DNA of 64,000 nucleotides from Nitrospirillum amazonense (GTDB lineage Bacteria; Pseudomonadota; Alphaproteobacteria; Azospirillales; Azospirillaceae). The position numbers and the translations under genes were made by a program. Shown piece after piece: positions 19,074-28,710 of the stretch. The notes beneath the pieces were generated by a model. The model saw nothing but the letters and a program-made list of their open reading frames with translations, had not been told where the DNA came from and did no database searches. Each line of letters starts with the position of its first letter. The first letter of the stretch is position 1. The DNA lies in assembly GCF_007828035.1 (NCBI RefSeq), contig NZ_VITV01000002.1:310001-374000 (forward strand). Reading direction: 5' to 3'.

Positions 19074-19655
19074 CTAGTCGTCCAGTCCCTTGCCGGCCAG
19101 GATCTGGGGCGCGCATTTCTCGATGCGCGCCAACCGGGTCTTGGCCTGCTTGGCGGAGGAGAGGTGCAGCAGGTAGCCCCGCTGCCGGCCGGGCGTCAGG
19201 GCGTCGAACGCCGCCTTCAGCGCGGGATCGCTGTCCAGCCGGCTTTGGAATTCCTCGGGCACGGCGAATTCCCTGGTCGGCTTGAAGTCCACCTTCAGGC
19301 CCGCCTTTTCCACGGCGATGGCTTCCAGGATGTAGGCCTTCAGCGTTGGCGCCAACTGGGCGATCTCACCGCTGTTGGTGAAGCGGATCTGGCGGCCGGC
19401 CTGCACATTCTCCGTCTGCTGGATCAGGATGCCGTTTGGGTCCGTCATGAGCGCGCCCTTGAAGAACAGCAGGGCGCAATACTCCTTGAAGCCGTGGATC
19501 AGGACGATGTTGGCGCCGTCTGAGGTGTAGCAGGGGTGCCCCCACTTGAAGTCCTCCACCAGCGGGCAATCCAGCGCGATGGCCCGCAGCTTGGCGACTT
19601 CCTCGCGCCATTTGCCGGCCTTCTCCACATAGGCGTCGACCTTGGGATGGGTCAT
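19074..19655 (-). CDS. YdeI/OmpD-associated-like protein (DUF1801 plus YdeI C-terminal part)
   Basis: 193 residues. The N-terminal DUF1801-like domain starts HPKVDAYVEKAGKWREEV and contains FKWGHPCYT and FKEYCALLFFKGALM. The C-terminal YdeI-type helix-rich part carries FKPTREFAVPEEF and LTPGRQRGYLLHLSSAKQAKTR. The R-x-R-G-Y-x3-I/L pattern is typical of the family. No enzymatic role is established; E. coli-type relatives are linked to stress resistance. It is convergent with the degenerate EAL gene. Confidence 0.85.
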   Translation of the reverse strand: MTHPKVDAYVEKAGKWREEVAKLRAIALDCPLVEDFKWGHPCYTSDGANIVLIHGFKEYCALLFFKGALMTDPNGILIQQTENVQAGRQIRFTNSGEIAQLAPTLKAYILEAIAVEKAGLKVDFKPTREFAVPEEFQSRLDSDPALKAAFDALTPGRQRGYLLHLSSAKQAKTRLARIEKCAPQILAGKGLDD

Positions 19656-19700
19656 GCGGTCCTCCCGACCGATTATCTTTGATTATCTTTATTGTACGGG

Positions 19701-20678
19701 TCAGAGCGTCTGTGACTGGCTTTGGCCCTGGCCATCCTGGATTTGCGCCTGCCGCACGGCGGGCGGTTCATCCCCCATCTCTTCGACGTCCACGCTGACA
19801 TACAGGGCGTGGGTGTCGCCGCCCAATATGACGCCGCGCAGGGGGCAGACATCGTCATAGTCGCGGCCATAGGCCAAGGTGATGTGGTTGCGGTCGATCA
19901 GCGTGTCGTTGGTGGGGTCCATGTCGATCCAGCCGGCGTCGGGCCCGCACCATATCTGCACCCAGGCGTGACTGGCGTCGGCCCCTTGCAGGCGCGGCTG
20001 GCCGGGTGGCGGCAGGGTGCGCAGATAGCCGCTGACGTAGCGGGCGGGCAGGCCCAGGGCGCGCAGGGCGCCGATCATGACATGGGCGAAGTCCTGGCAG
20101 ACTCCGCGCTTGAGCGCCAGCGCCTCCAGCACGGGCGTGGTCACGCTGGTGGCAGCGGCATCGAAGGCGAAGCCATCGTGAATGCGGCGGGCCAGGTCTC
20201 GGGCGCCGGCGCCGACCGGCCTGCCGGCCGGGAAGCTGTCGGCGGCGAAGGCGGCCAGATCCGGGCTGGGTTGGGGCAGGCGGGGGGAGGCCTCGATGAA
20301 CTCCGCCACCGCCAGCCGGCGGGGCGCCTCGGCCGCGATCGCCTCCCACGCCGGTGTCGCTTCCAAGTCCGGGACCGGCCGCGGCGACAGGATGACGTCC
20401 AGTTCCACCGTCATGGACAGGTCCAGGTGGGGCGTGTCGATGGCGACATAGCTGGTGGGGTTGCCCAGCCAATCCAGGCGGTCCGCCACCACGGCGGGCT
20501 CGGGCTCCACCGTCAGCGCCACCACCCGCGCCCGCTGGCCGGCCACGTCGCGCGGCCCCAGGTGGGCGATCAACTGGGAGGAGACGACCTGCACCGTGTA
20601 GCTGTAACGCGTGGTGTGGCGGCAGCGGTAGCGGACGGGCGCTGGGCGGGGCTGGTCAGGCGGCACGGGCGCGGACAT
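19701..20678 (-). CDS. Transglutaminase-like protein (last gene of amidoligase operon)
   Basis: 325-residue transglutaminase-fold protein. The N-terminal beta domain starts RYRCRHTTRYSYTVQVV. The catalytic triad is visible as Cys in KRGVCQDFAHVM, His in DASHAWVQIW and Asp in IDMDPTND. Proteins of this kind act as peptidases or amidohydrolases and not as crosslinkers in bacteria. Its start lies within the 3' end of the ATP-grasp gene (23-base overlap), indicating translational coupling. The tail is rich in Gln and Ser. Confidence 0.88.
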   Translation of the reverse strand: MSAPVPPDQPRPAPVRYRCRHTTRYSYTVQVVSSQLIAHLGPRDVAGQRARVVALTVEPEPAVVADRLDWLGNPTSYVAIDTPHLDLSMTVELDVILSPRPVPDLEATPAWEAIAAEAPRRLAVAEFIEASPRLPQPSPDLAAFAADSFPAGRPVGAGARDLARRIHDGFAFDAAATSVTTPVLEALALKRGVCQDFAHVMIGALRALGLPARYVSGYLRTLPPPGQPRLQGADASHAWVQIWCGPDAGWIDMDPTNDTLIDRNHITLAYGRDYDDVCPLRGVILGGDTHALYVSVDVEEMGDEPPAVRQAQIQDGQGQSQSQTL

Positions 20679-23214
20679 GGCTGAAATAGGCTTGTGACAA
20701 CAGATTGGACATGTCGGGCAGCGCCCAGCCCAGTTGGAACAGGGTGGCGCTCAACAGCCCCATGTCCCGGGTCAGCGCCAGATCCTGCACGCGATAGCTG
20801 GCCTGCGCCACCAGGTCCGCCAGGCGCATCAGCGGATCCGCGCCGCCGGCGGCGCCGAAGGCGGGCAGGGAGGGCAGGCGGGAAACCTGGCGGCGGATGG
20901 TCTCCAGCTGGAACAGCAGGGAATGCGGGTGTTCCGGATCGGTCAGCAGCAAGCTCAGCGCCGCCTCGCGCTGCACCCCCACCGGGAAGCGCTCACGGTA
21001 GGCGGGTCCGGCCTCCGCCAGTTCCAGCAGCACCTCCTGCGTGGCGGCGTCCGGCCGCTCATGGGCGATGCCGCTGGCCTGCAGCCGCTCCACCGCGTCG
21101 ATGGCGCGCTCCAGCCGGCGGCCCAGCACCAGGAAGCGCCAGCCAGCGCCACGGGGCATGCTGTCCAGCTCCAGCCCCGTCTGCGCCGCCAGCACCTGGC
21201 TGAAGTCGCCCAGCAGCACGGCCAGCGCCGCGCGGTCCGCCTTGGCCAGGCGGGTGCCCAGCACGTCCAGGCGGCCCAGGATCTGGCGGCTGTCCAGGGG
21301 CAAGCGATCGCGCACGCTGCCCATGGCGCGGCGCAGCCGGCCGGTGGTGGCCACCAGACTGCCCGGGTTGGCGGGATCGACCGCGATTTCCAGCGCCTGG
21401 CGCATGCCGCGCACGGCGTCGCTGTCGGGCAGCTGCGCGATTTCCTGCGGGATCAGGGTGGCGCGGCCCATCAGGCGCAACAGGGGCGAAAGTTCCTCCC
21501 GCGCGGCCGGCCGGCTGTCGTCGGACAGGCGCAGGGTGGCACCGCGCAGCAGGCGCACGGCCGACGCCGCGCGCTCGGCGTATCGGCCCACCCAGAACAG
21601 ATGGTCGGCTGCGCGGCTGGGAAGGTTGCCCGGCACGGGGCTGGGCTCGCGCGCGCCGTCGGGCGCGCTGATCAGGCGGCGGATCGTGCCCGGCGGTTCC
21701 GCCCCGACGATCCAGAGATCCTTGGAGCCGGCGCCCTCCTGCAGCGACACGGCGGCATGGCGCGCGTCGGCGCTGATGCGCACCAGGCCGCCCGGCATGA
21801 CCGTCCAGCCGCCGTCGCCGCTGGCACAGAGGAAGGCGCGCACGACCAGGGGCCGCGGCTCCACCCGGCCGTCCCGCCACAGCGGCGCGGTGGAGGGCGC
21901 GACCGGCAGCTGGCCCGCCCAGTCCTGCGGCCGCGCGCGGATGCGCGCGGCCAGGTCCCCGCGCGCGGCCTCATCCAGGTCCGGCCCATTGGCGACGTGG
22001 CCGGGCAGGCTGGAGAAGGCCGGCCGCATCACCATGCGGTTCAGCTGCGCCAGCAGCGCCTCTCGCTGTTCCGTATCCCCGCCCCAATACGTCGGCACGT
22101 TGGGCAGCAGCAGATCCTCGCCCAGCAGGCGCCGGCTCAGCGCCGGCATATGGGACAGCAATGCCATGCTTTCCGCCATGCCGGACCCAAGGGCGTTGAC
22201 CACGGCGACGGATCCGGCGCGCACCGCCTGCAGCAGGCCGGGGACGCCCAGCGCGCTGTCCACGCGCAATTCCAGCGGGTCGCAGAAGGCGTCGTCCACG
22301 CGGTGCAGGATGACGTCCACCCGTTCCAGGCCCGCCAGGGTCTTCAGGTAGACGGCCTGGTCGCGCACCACCATGTCCGCCCCCTCCGCCAGGGTCATGC
22401 GCAGATGGCGGGCGAGGTAGGCGTGCTCGAAATAGGCCTCGTTGAAGGGGCCGGGTGTCAGCAGCACGGCGCGGGGATGGCCATCCACCCCGGAATGCTG
22501 GGGCGCGGCGCGGGCGACGGCCGCGCGCAGGGCCTCGAAGAAGGGCGACAGCCGCTCCACATTGCAGGCGCGGAACGGGTCGGCCAGGGTCTGGCTCAGC
22601 ACCGCCCGGTTCTCCAGGGCATAGCCCACGCCGGTGGGCGCCTCCGTCCGGCAGGTCAGCACCCGCCACTGGCCGTCGCCGTCGCGCACCAGGTCGGCGG
22701 CGAACAGCACAAGGCGCCGGCCGCCCGGCACCTCCATGCCCTGACAGGCGCGCAGGTAGCCAGGATCGGCATAGAGCAGGCTGGGAGGGATGGCGCCGTC
22801 GGACAGCAGGGTCTGGGGACCGTAAAAGTCCTCCAGCACCTTTTCGACTAGCGTGGCCCGTTGCACCAGCCCGGCGCTGATCGCCTGCCATTCCCGGGCC
22901 GAGAGCAGCAGGGGCACGGGATCCAGCGGCCAAGGCCGTTCCGTCCCCTGCGGATCACGGTAGGAGTTGAAGGTGACGCCGTTCAGGAACAGGCGCTGGC
23001 GCGCCGCCGCCCACCGCGCCGCCATCTGCTCCGGGGTGAACGGGCCATGGGCGGCGAAGAACTGCTGCCAGTGCGCGCGCAACTGCCCCGTGCCGGTCAC
23101 CATCTCGTCAAAGATGGGACCGGTTCCATAACCGAGGTCGCCGGCGTCGCTGAACAGCGAAGGCTGCTCGGGCGGCTGTTGGGAAACGGGCTCCGCCAAA
23201 TCCTGTTCAGCCAA
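20656..23214 (-). CDS. Circularly permuted ATP-grasp / alpha-E domain protein
   Basis: 852 residues. The first about 500 residues are a circularly permuted ATP-grasp ligase: NGVTFNSYRDPQG, FYGPQTLLSDGAIPPSLLY, RTEAPTGVGYALENR, LTPGPFNEAYFEHAYLAR, VDVILHRVDD and NALGSGMAES. The last about 320 residues are an alpha-E helical domain that opens with HLFWVGRYAERAAS. This fused form is a known partner of transglutaminases in gene neighbourhoods described by comparative genomics as amidoligase systems that would form peptide bonds. The start overlaps the stop of the DUF2126 gene by eight bases. Product and acceptor are unknown. Confidence 0.88.
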   Translation of the reverse strand: MAEQDLAEPVSQQPPEQPSLFSDAGDLGYGTGPIFDEMVTGTGQLRAHWQQFFAAHGPFTPEQMAARWAAARQRLFLNGVTFNSYRDPQGTERPWPLDPVPLLLSAREWQAISAGLVQRATLVEKVLEDFYGPQTLLSDGAIPPSLLYADPGYLRACQGMEVPGGRRLVLFAADLVRDGDGQWRVLTCRTEAPTGVGYALENRAVLSQTLADPFRACNVERLSPFFEALRAAVARAAPQHSGVDGHPRAVLLTPGPFNEAYFEHAYLARHLRMTLAEGADMVVRDQAVYLKTLAGLERVDVILHRVDDAFCDPLELRVDSALGVPGLLQAVRAGSVAVVNALGSGMAESMALLSHMPALSRRLLGEDLLLPNVPTYWGGDTEQREALLAQLNRMVMRPAFSSLPGHVANGPDLDEAARGDLAARIRARPQDWAGQLPVAPSTAPLWRDGRVEPRPLVVRAFLCASGDGGWTVMPGGLVRISADARHAAVSLQEGAGSKDLWIVGAEPPGTIRRLISAPDGAREPSPVPGNLPSRAADHLFWVGRYAERAASAVRLLRGATLRLSDDSRPAAREELSPLLRLMGRATLIPQEIAQLPDSDAVRGMRQALEIAVDPANPGSLVATTGRLRRAMGSVRDRLPLDSRQILGRLDVLGTRLAKADRAALAVLLGDFSQVLAAQTGLELDSMPRGAGWRFLVLGRRLERAIDAVERLQASGIAHERPDAATQEVLLELAEAGPAYRERFPVGVQREAALSLLLTDPEHPHSLLFQLETIRRQVSRLPSLPAFGAAGGADPLMRLADLVAQASYRVQDLALTRDMGLLSATLFQLGWALPDMSNLLSQAYFSHVRARAA

Positions 23215-26200
23215 GTCTCAGGTCTAGGGTCATGGGATAGTCCGGGTTCCGTGTTTCCGGCGGGATGGCCATGGGCCCCGGCGTATGCCCGAAGGGATGG
23301 AAGCGCGCCAGCCGGCGCCCCTCCGCTTCGTTGGCATTGACCGGGAAGGTGGTGAAGTTGCGCCCTCCTGGATGGGCGACGTGATAGGTGCAGCCGCCGA
23401 CGGACCGTTCCGTCCACAGATCCAAAATATCGAAGACCAGGGGCGTATGCACGGGGATAGTCGGGTGCAGGCATCCGGGCGGCTGCCAGGCGCGATACCG
23501 GACGGCCGCCACATATTCGCCCTCCGTGCCCGTGGGGTGCAGGGGCAGGCGGCGGCCGTTGCAGGTGACGGCGTAGCGGTCGCCCACCATGCCCGTCATG
23601 CGGACTTGGATGCGTTCCAGGCTGCTGTCGACATAGCGCACGGTGCCGCCGCCGCCCGGCTCCTCGCCCAGCACGTGCCAGGGCTCCAGCGCCGTGCGCA
23701 GTTCCAGGGTCAGGCTGCGCTGGCTGACGCTGCCGATCTTGGGGAAGCGGAAGTTCAGGTGCGGGGCGAACCAAGACTCCTCGAAGGCGTAGCCGGCCTC
23801 GCGCAGCTCCGCCACCACGTCCTGGATGTCCTGGGTCACGAACTGCGGCAGCAGGAAGCGGTCGTGCAGCTTGGTGCCCCAGCGCACCAGGCCGGCGCGA
23901 TAGGGCTCCCGCCAGAACCAGGCGATCAGGGTGCGCAACAGCAATTGCTGCACCAGGCTCATCTGCGCGTGCGGCGGCATCTCGAAGCTGCGCAGTTCCA
24001 CCAGGCCCAACCGGCCGGTGGAGCTGTCGGGGCTGTACAGCTTGTCGATGCAGAATTCGGAGCGGTGGGTGTTGCCCTGCACGTCCACCAGCAGGTGGCG
24101 CAGCGCCCGGTCCACCAGCCAGGGCGGCGGGTTGGGGCCGGCGCGATCCAGCTCCTTGAAGGCGATCTCCAGTTCATACAGGCTTTCGTGCCGCGCCTCG
24201 TCCACCCGGGGGTGCTGGCTGGTGGGGCCGATGAACATGGTGCTGAACAGGTAGGACAGACTGGGGTGGTTCTGGAAATAGGCCAGCAGAGAGCGCAGCA
24301 CGTCCGGCCGGCGCAGGAAGGGGCTGTCCGCCGCCGTCGGGCCGCCCACCACCACATGGTTGCCCCCGCCGGTGCCGACGTGGCGGCCGTCCAGCGCGAA
24401 CTTCTCCGTGCCCAGGCGGGTCTGGCGCGCGTCCTCATACAGGGTGGTGGTGGTGTAGACCAGATCCTGCCAGTTGGACGAGGGGTGGATGTTCACCTCG
24501 ATGACGCCCGGATCCGGTGTCACGGCCATGCTGTTCAGGCGCGGGTCGCGGGGCGGGGGATAGCCCTCCAGGACGACGGCCAGGTCCAGGTCGACGCAGG
24601 TGGCCTCGATCTGGGTGACCAGCTCGATCCAGTCCTCCAGATAGCTGGTGGGCGGCAGGAAGATGTAGAGGCGGCCGTCGCGCGGCTGAACGCACAGGGC
24701 GGTGCGAACCAGCCACCAAGCGCTGGTGCCTTTTTCCGGCACCTGGTCGCGCACATCGGCCATGGCGCGCTGGCTCAAGGGTTCCGTCTGGCCCTTGCGG
24801 AGCACCATCTGCCGTTCCAGGTCCTCGCGCGAGGGCAGGTCCGGCCGGCTGTCGAAGGGATCCTGCTCGTAGGAATAGACGCGGTCGATGGTGTCGACCC
24901 AGGGCAGGGAACCCAGGGGCAGGCGATAGCCGATGGGGCTGTCGCCCGGGGCCAGCAACAGCCGATCGCTGCGCGTGGTCCAGGCGCTGGACAGCCAGAC
25001 GGGGCCGCTGGCCTCATGCCGGCGGCTGATGGGCAGGGCGTAGCCGACGGCGGTGCCCAGGCCGGTGTCGAACACCTTGGCCAGGCGCGCCCGCTCCTCC
25101 GCGTTTTCCAGCTTGCTGTCGAACGGGTCGACGTTTACCGGCAGCTCGCGTTCCTTGCGGATGTAGTGCCAGGGATCTTCGAAGGCGCCCCGCGCGTAGT
25201 CGGGATTGATGCCCAGCCGTTCCGCCAGGCGGCGGATGAACCGCTCGGACTCGGCCAGGCCATAGCCATAGTGCCGGCGCTCATCGGCCAGGTATTCGGC
25301 ATGGGTCCACAGGGCGTCGCCGTCGCGCCGCCAGAACAGCTGCAGCGCCCAGCGCGGCAGGCTTTCCCCGGGATACCACTTGCCCTGGCCGAAATGCAGC
25401 AGGCCGCCCTGGGCGTAGCGCGCCTGCAGGCGGCGGATGAGGTCGCCGGACAGCAGGCGCTTGGTGGGGCCCAGCGCGGCCGTGTTCCACTCCGCCCCCT
25501 CCATGTCGTCGATGGAGATGAAGGTGGGCTCGCCGCCCATGGTCAGGCGGATGTCGCCGTCCACGATCTCGCGGTCCACCTGCTGGCCCAGCCGGTCGAT
25601 GGCGCCCCACTGGTCGGGGGTGTAGGGCTTGGTGGTGCGCGGCTGCTCCCGGATGCGGGTGACCGACATCTCGTGCTCGAACGTCACCTCGCACATGTCC
25701 AGGCCGCCGGTGACCGGGGCGGCGGAGAAGGGGTCGGGCGTGCAGGCCAGCGGGATGTGGCCCTCGCCCGCGAACAGGCCGGAGGTGGGGTCCAGCCCGA
25801 TCCAGCCGGCGCCGGGCAGGTAGACCTCGGTCCAGGCGTGCAGGTCGGTGAAGTCCGCCGTGGGGCCGTCCGGCCCCTCCAGCGGCTTCTGGTCGGCCAC
25901 CAGCTGCACCAGGTAGCCGGAGGCGAAGCGGGCGGCCAGGCCCAGGTTGCGCAGGATCTGCACCAGCAGCCAGGCGGTATCGCGGCAGGAACCGGTGCCC
26001 AGCTGCAGCGTTTCCTCCGGCGTCTGCACACCGGGCTCCAGGCGGATGACATAGCCGATGCGCTGCTGCAGCTTCAGGTTCAGATCGGCCAGGAAGGCGA
26101 CGGTGCCCGTGGGCGTGAGGTCGACATCGGCCAGCAGTGCCTTGACCAGGGGGCCGGGCTCGTCAGCCTCCAGGAAGGGCTTGAGGTCCTTGGCCAGCCA

Positions 26201-26524
26201 CGGCTCATAGGTGAAGGGGAATTTCTCCGCCGCCGGCTCCAGGAAAAAGTCGAAGGGGTTGATGACCGCCATGTCGGCCACCAGGTCCACCTCCAGCGTG
26301 AATTCCTCCGTCTTGTCGGGGAAGACCAGGCGTGCCAGCCAGTTGGACTGCGGGTCCTGCTGCCAGTTCAGGAAGTGCTGCTTGGGCGTGACCTTCAGCG
26401 AATACGACAGGATGGGCGTGCGGCAATGCGGCGCCGGCCGCAGGCGCACCAGTTGTGCCCCCAGATTGATGAGCCGGTCGTAGCGGTAGCTGGTCTTGTG
26501 ATTGATGGCGACGTGGATGCTCAT
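23207..26524 (-). CDS. Transglutaminase-DUF2126 fusion protein
   Basis: 1105 residues. The N-terminal transglutaminase part begins HVAINHKTSYRYDR and has Cys in GTGSCRDTAWLL, His in DLHAWTEVYLP and Asp in GLDPTSG. The remaining about 800 residues are DUF2126 (MGGEPTFISIDDMEG, FGQGKWYPGESLPRWAL, GTGGGNHVVVGG). The GGGNHV and H-rich motifs suggest a metal-dependent or glutamine-synthetase-like catalytic site, but this is inference. It is the first gene of the three-gene minus-strand operon; ATG 26524 follows GGGAAG. Confidence 0.88.
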   Translation of the reverse strand: MSIHVAINHKTSYRYDRLINLGAQLVRLRPAPHCRTPILSYSLKVTPKQHFLNWQQDPQSNWLARLVFPDKTEEFTLEVDLVADMAVINPFDFFLEPAAEKFPFTYEPWLAKDLKPFLEADEPGPLVKALLADVDLTPTGTVAFLADLNLKLQQRIGYVIRLEPGVQTPEETLQLGTGSCRDTAWLLVQILRNLGLAARFASGYLVQLVADQKPLEGPDGPTADFTDLHAWTEVYLPGAGWIGLDPTSGLFAGEGHIPLACTPDPFSAAPVTGGLDMCEVTFEHEMSVTRIREQPRTTKPYTPDQWGAIDRLGQQVDREIVDGDIRLTMGGEPTFISIDDMEGAEWNTAALGPTKRLLSGDLIRRLQARYAQGGLLHFGQGKWYPGESLPRWALQLFWRRDGDALWTHAEYLADERRHYGYGLAESERFIRRLAERLGINPDYARGAFEDPWHYIRKERELPVNVDPFDSKLENAEERARLAKVFDTGLGTAVGYALPISRRHEASGPVWLSSAWTTRSDRLLLAPGDSPIGYRLPLGSLPWVDTIDRVYSYEQDPFDSRPDLPSREDLERQMVLRKGQTEPLSQRAMADVRDQVPEKGTSAWWLVRTALCVQPRDGRLYIFLPPTSYLEDWIELVTQIEATCVDLDLAVVLEGYPPPRDPRLNSMAVTPDPGVIEVNIHPSSNWQDLVYTTTTLYEDARQTRLGTEKFALDGRHVGTGGGNHVVVGGPTAADSPFLRRPDVLRSLLAYFQNHPSLSYLFSTMFIGPTSQHPRVDEARHESLYELEIAFKELDRAGPNPPPWLVDRALRHLLVDVQGNTHRSEFCIDKLYSPDSSTGRLGLVELRSFEMPPHAQMSLVQQLLLRTLIAWFWREPYRAGLVRWGTKLHDRFLLPQFVTQDIQDVVAELREAGYAFEESWFAPHLNFRFPKIGSVSQRSLTLELRTALEPWHVLGEEPGGGGTVRYVDSSLERIQVRMTGMVGDRYAVTCNGRRLPLHPTGTEGEYVAAVRYRAWQPPGCLHPTIPVHTPLVFDILDLWTERSVGGCTYHVAHPGGRNFTTFPVNANEAEGRRLARFHPFGHTPGPMAIPPETRNPDYPMTLDLRLG

Positions 26525-26699
26525 GACTTCCCCTGTTCGCGGAAGCGATGGCGACCCATAGCCCCCGGTGCCCTGACCCGGTCACGGTACCATCAATGCC
26601 CGCAAGCGTTAAAGTGCATTGCAGCATGTTTTTTGGGCAGCGCAAAAAATAGGCAACGCGCCGCCCCCAATAGCGCCGCCTACAGACCACCCCCGCCGG

Positions 26700-28604
26700 T
26701 CAGGCCCGGCCGCCGATGTCGAACGCGACGGTCGTGCGGGTCTGCGCGCTGTGGAAGGGGATGGTGCCGTGCCACATGTAGCTGGGGAACAGCACCAGCA
26801 GGCCGGGGCGCGGCTGGATGGCCCGTTCCCACGGCAGGGTGGCGCCGGTGCCCTGGGCGAAGGCGCCGAAGGTAATCCAGCCCTGCTTGCCCTCGGCATC
26901 CTTCACCACGTCGGGCATGTCCACGTAATAGCAGCCGCTGATCCAGCCCTCGGGATGGATGTGGTTGGTGTGATAGCCCTGGTCGCGCAGGCGGGCGGAC
27001 CATGATCCGGCCCACACCAGGGACTGGCCCTTGCGCCGCAGGAAGGGGTGGCCGGCATCGTCCGGCAAGGCCGCGATATAGCGGTGAGTGGCGGCCAGGA
27101 TGCTGTCGCGCAGCGCCTGGATGACAGGCGCCGCGCCCACGCGCGTGAACAAATTCTCCCGCGTCTGCGTGCCGTTGCGCAGCGTCTGCTCGATGGGTTC
27201 GTGCGTGGCCACGTGCTGGGCGTCCAGCGCCGCCATCAGATCCGCGTGGAAGGCCGTCAGGTCGGCATAGCCTGCCGGCGGCGCGAGGTCGATGGACTGG
27301 ATGAACCGGTCGTAATCATAGAGGCCGCGCGGATCCGGCTGGCCCAGCAGGCGATAGGCCGTTGCCTGGAAGGCGGCGGCGAACTGGCTGTCCCGCGCCA
27401 CAGCGTCCAGGCGCCGGGCGGCCTCCAGCGCCTCGGCCGGCCGGTTCAGGCGCAGGGCGGACTCGGCCACCCGATGCAGCAGCAACTGGTCGTCCGGCGC
27501 GGTGGCCAGGCCCTGGCGGGCGGCGTCCAGCGCTTCCTCCACCCGCTGCTGGGCCAGCAGCAGGGTGGTGCGCAGGCGGGGAAGGGCGGGGGCGTCGGGC
27601 TCCAGGGCGGCGACGGCGGCGATATTGGCCTCCGCCTCCTCATGCCGGCCGAACAGGATGTAGGCCTCCGCCGCCATCTTCAGCAGTTCAGGGTCGTTGG
27701 GCTTGCGTTCCTTGGCCCATTCATAGGAGTTCAGCAACTGGGTGTGCTGGCCTGTTTCCCACAGCGCCTGGTTCAGGGCGCTTTGCGCGGCGTAGTTGGC
27801 GGGATCCAGCACCACCACCTTCTTGAAGCAGACGATGGCGTCGTCCATCTGGCCTAGGGCCAGGAAGGTGTTGCCCAGGTTCAGCCAGATCTGCCAGCGG
27901 TCCGGGGCCCGCTCGACCGCGCGCTTCAGGTAGGGCGCGGCTTCCTCGAACCGCTGCTGGCGGCGCAGCGCCGTGCCCAGGCTGTTGTTCAGGTAGAAGT
28001 CGTTGGGCAACCGGGTCAGGCCGGCGCGCAGCACCTCTTCCGCGTGCGGCGGCTCACCCAGCTGCAGGTAGGCCTCGGCCATGCCCACGCGCGCCGGGAC
28101 GAAGTCGGGCTGCAGTTGCAAGGCGCGGCGGTAGAGCGGCAGGGCCGTTTCCAGCAGCGAGCGGGCATTGCCCGCTTCCGTCCCGGCAAGCGCGGCCAGG
28201 CATTCGGCGCGGTTGGTGTAGGCCTCGACATAGTCAGCCTTGTACAGGATGGCCTTTTCGTAGAAGGGCAGCGCCTCGGCCGGGCGGCCGGTGTCCTTCA
28301 GCAGGTTGCCCAGGTTGTAGTTCACATGCGGCTGGCGGCTGTTCACGACCAGCGAGCGGCGCAGCAGCTGTTCCGCCTGGTCCAGCTTGCCGTTGCGCTT
28401 GGCGATCAGGCCCATGAGCTGCAGCGCGTCCGGTTCCGAGGCGTCCACCGCCAGCACCTGCAGCAGGATCTGTTCCGCCTCGTGCAGCTGGCCCCGCGTC
28501 TGGAAGGTCAGGGCCTGCTGAATCAGCGTCTGGATGCGCTGTCGCTGGGGCGCCGGAACGGACGGGGTGACGGGGATGGAGAAGGGGGACTGGCCGGTGG
28601 TCAT
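26700..28604 (-). CDS. TPR protein with C-terminal 2OG-Fe(II) oxygenase domain
   Basis: 634 residues. About 400 residues of tetratricopeptide repeats (for example RQPHVNYNLGNLLKDTGRPAEALPF split over two repeats, and WQIWLNLGNTFLALGQMDDA) precede a putative 2-oxoglutarate/iron dioxygenase domain of about 200 residues. That domain has SWSARLRDQGYHTNHIHP, GWISGCYYVDMP, the distal MWHGTIPF and RTTVAFDI. His in HIHP, His in WHGT and Arg in RTTV are the likely Fe/2OG ligands. It is upstream of the amidoligase operon on the same strand, 175 bases away, and not clearly part of it. A hydroxylation or protein-modification role is an inference. Confidence 0.8.
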   Translation of the reverse strand: MTTGQSPFSIPVTPSVPAPQRQRIQTLIQQALTFQTRGQLHEAEQILLQVLAVDASEPDALQLMGLIAKRNGKLDQAEQLLRRSLVVNSRQPHVNYNLGNLLKDTGRPAEALPFYEKAILYKADYVEAYTNRAECLAALAGTEAGNARSLLETALPLYRRALQLQPDFVPARVGMAEAYLQLGEPPHAEEVLRAGLTRLPNDFYLNNSLGTALRRQQRFEEAAPYLKRAVERAPDRWQIWLNLGNTFLALGQMDDAIVCFKKVVVLDPANYAAQSALNQALWETGQHTQLLNSYEWAKERKPNDPELLKMAAEAYILFGRHEEAEANIAAVAALEPDAPALPRLRTTLLLAQQRVEEALDAARQGLATAPDDQLLLHRVAESALRLNRPAEALEAARRLDAVARDSQFAAAFQATAYRLLGQPDPRGLYDYDRFIQSIDLAPPAGYADLTAFHADLMAALDAQHVATHEPIEQTLRNGTQTRENLFTRVGAAPVIQALRDSILAATHRYIAALPDDAGHPFLRRKGQSLVWAGSWSARLRDQGYHTNHIHPEGWISGCYYVDMPDVVKDAEGKQGWITFGAFAQGTGATLPWERAIQPRPGLLVLFPSYMWHGTIPFHSAQTRTTVAFDIGGRA

Positions 28605-28642
28605 GAGGCGTGCGCCGATGCGTCGTGAACGGGAGTGAGAAA

Positions 28643-28671
28643 CGGCGGGCCCCTGGGGTAGGGACCCGCCG
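28643..28671 (-). terminator. Terminator after TonB-dependent receptor 1
   Basis: Stem CGGCGGG (28643-28649) with CCCGCCG (28665-28671), extended inward by CCC/GGG with one bulged base. On the minus strand GTTTCTC follows. It lies between the receptor gene and the TPR gene start. Confidence 0.55.
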
Positions 28672-28710
28672 CGTGTCGAGATTATACGATAAGCCGCTCC
28701 GGGAGTCGGC

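Noticed and set aside
20734..22851. 705-residue plus-strand open frame opposite the ATP-grasp gene
   Set aside because: His/Gln/Gly-rich low-complexity composition typical of antisense frames.
23285..26875. 1196-residue plus-strand open frame opposite the DUF2126 gene
   Set aside because: Antisense shadow in high-GC DNA; the minus strand has complete, recognisable domains and the plus frame shows no motif.
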